Source of the DNA: Paenibacillus glycinis
GTDB taxonomy: Bacteria > Bacillota > Bacilli > Paenibacillales > Paenibacillaceae
DNA length: 60,832 nt
Direction: 5' to 3'
NCBI RefSeq assembly: GCF_009909185.1
Contig: NZ_JAAAMV010000038.1
Span: 1-60,832 of the forward strand
Shown piece after piece: positions 60,767-60,832 of the stretch (the stretch's first letter is position 1; every line of letters starts with the position of its first letter). A program made the position numbers and the translations under genes. The notes under the pieces are model-generated. The model worked only from the letters and a program-made list of their open reading frames with translations, was not told the origin of the DNA and ran no database searches.

Positions 60767-60832
60767 AATCAAGTCGCCGCTGAGACATGGGCGATACGAG
60801 AAAAGAACTTGTTCCTTGAAAACTGAACAATG
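60767..60832 (+). other. Leader of the next rRNA operon (16S lies just outside)
   Basis: The ending CCTTGAAAACTGAACAATG is the conserved pre-16S leader sequence of Bacillales rrn operons. The 16S gene should start shortly after the window. Confidence 0.85.

Overview
The window is a typical chromosomal 'housekeeping' block of an endospore-forming Bacillales bacterium, most likely a Paenibacillaceae member (Paenibacillus, Cohnella or a relative). The clues are the gene order, the intact sporulation and germination genes (sigH, cwlD, gerD, kbaA, pdaB, spoIIM), moderate-to-high GC, and proteins that resemble Paenibacillus versions from memory. It opens in the last bases of a 5S rRNA gene and closes in the leader of a second rRNA operon, so the whole segment lies between two rrn operons. 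From memory, Bacillus subtilis has the same arrangement (ctsR...pdaB between rrnW and rrnI).

Layout: (1) 1-75, 5S tail and terminator. (2) 221-4993, the CtsR heat-shock operon ctsR-mcsA-mcsB-clpC with a perfect CtsR operator. (3) 5071-11517, radA-disA, an inserted pssA with an opposing small Cys-rich gene, the PIN/TRAM gene yacL, then ispD-ispF. (4) 11557-18319, gltX, a T-box-controlled cysE-cysS, mrnC, rlmB, yacP (rae1) and sigH. (5) 18470-30470, rpmG-secE-nusG, rplK-rplA, an L10 leader with rplJ-rplL, a methyltransferase, and rpoB-rpoC. (6) 30527-35423, rplGB-rpsL-rpsG-fusA-tuf. (7) 35591-50987, the S10-spc-alpha cluster from rpsJ to rplQ, with secY, adk, map, a KOW gene and infA inside. 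(8) 51021-52881, truA and rplM-rpsI. (9) 52906-57042, cysH-sat, cwlD and an mrp-type ATPase. (10) 57092-60691, gerD, kbaA, pdaB, spoIIM and a small unknown gene, then the next rrn promoter.

The block couples transcription (all three large RNA polymerase subunits, NusG, SigH), translation (33 ribosomal protein genes plus an L7Ae-like protein, EF-G, EF-Tu, IF-1, two aminoacyl-tRNA synthetases, rRNA and tRNA modification), protein export (SecY, SecE) and protein quality control (ClpC, McsAB, CtsR). Sulfur assimilation (cysH-sat, cysE-cysS) and sporulation genes sit on its edges.

I saw no mobile element, CRISPR array, defence island or biosynthetic cluster, and no convincing undescribed system. 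The best leads are structured intergenic RNAs (secY-adk, rpmD-rplO, rplK-rplA, rpoB-rpoC), a 14-bp perfect palindrome just downstream of the predicted rpoBC start site, the absence of the ECF transporter genes usually found between rplQ and truA, and an Mrp protein lacking the usual Cys pair. All functional calls come from reading the translated sequence; no database search was run.
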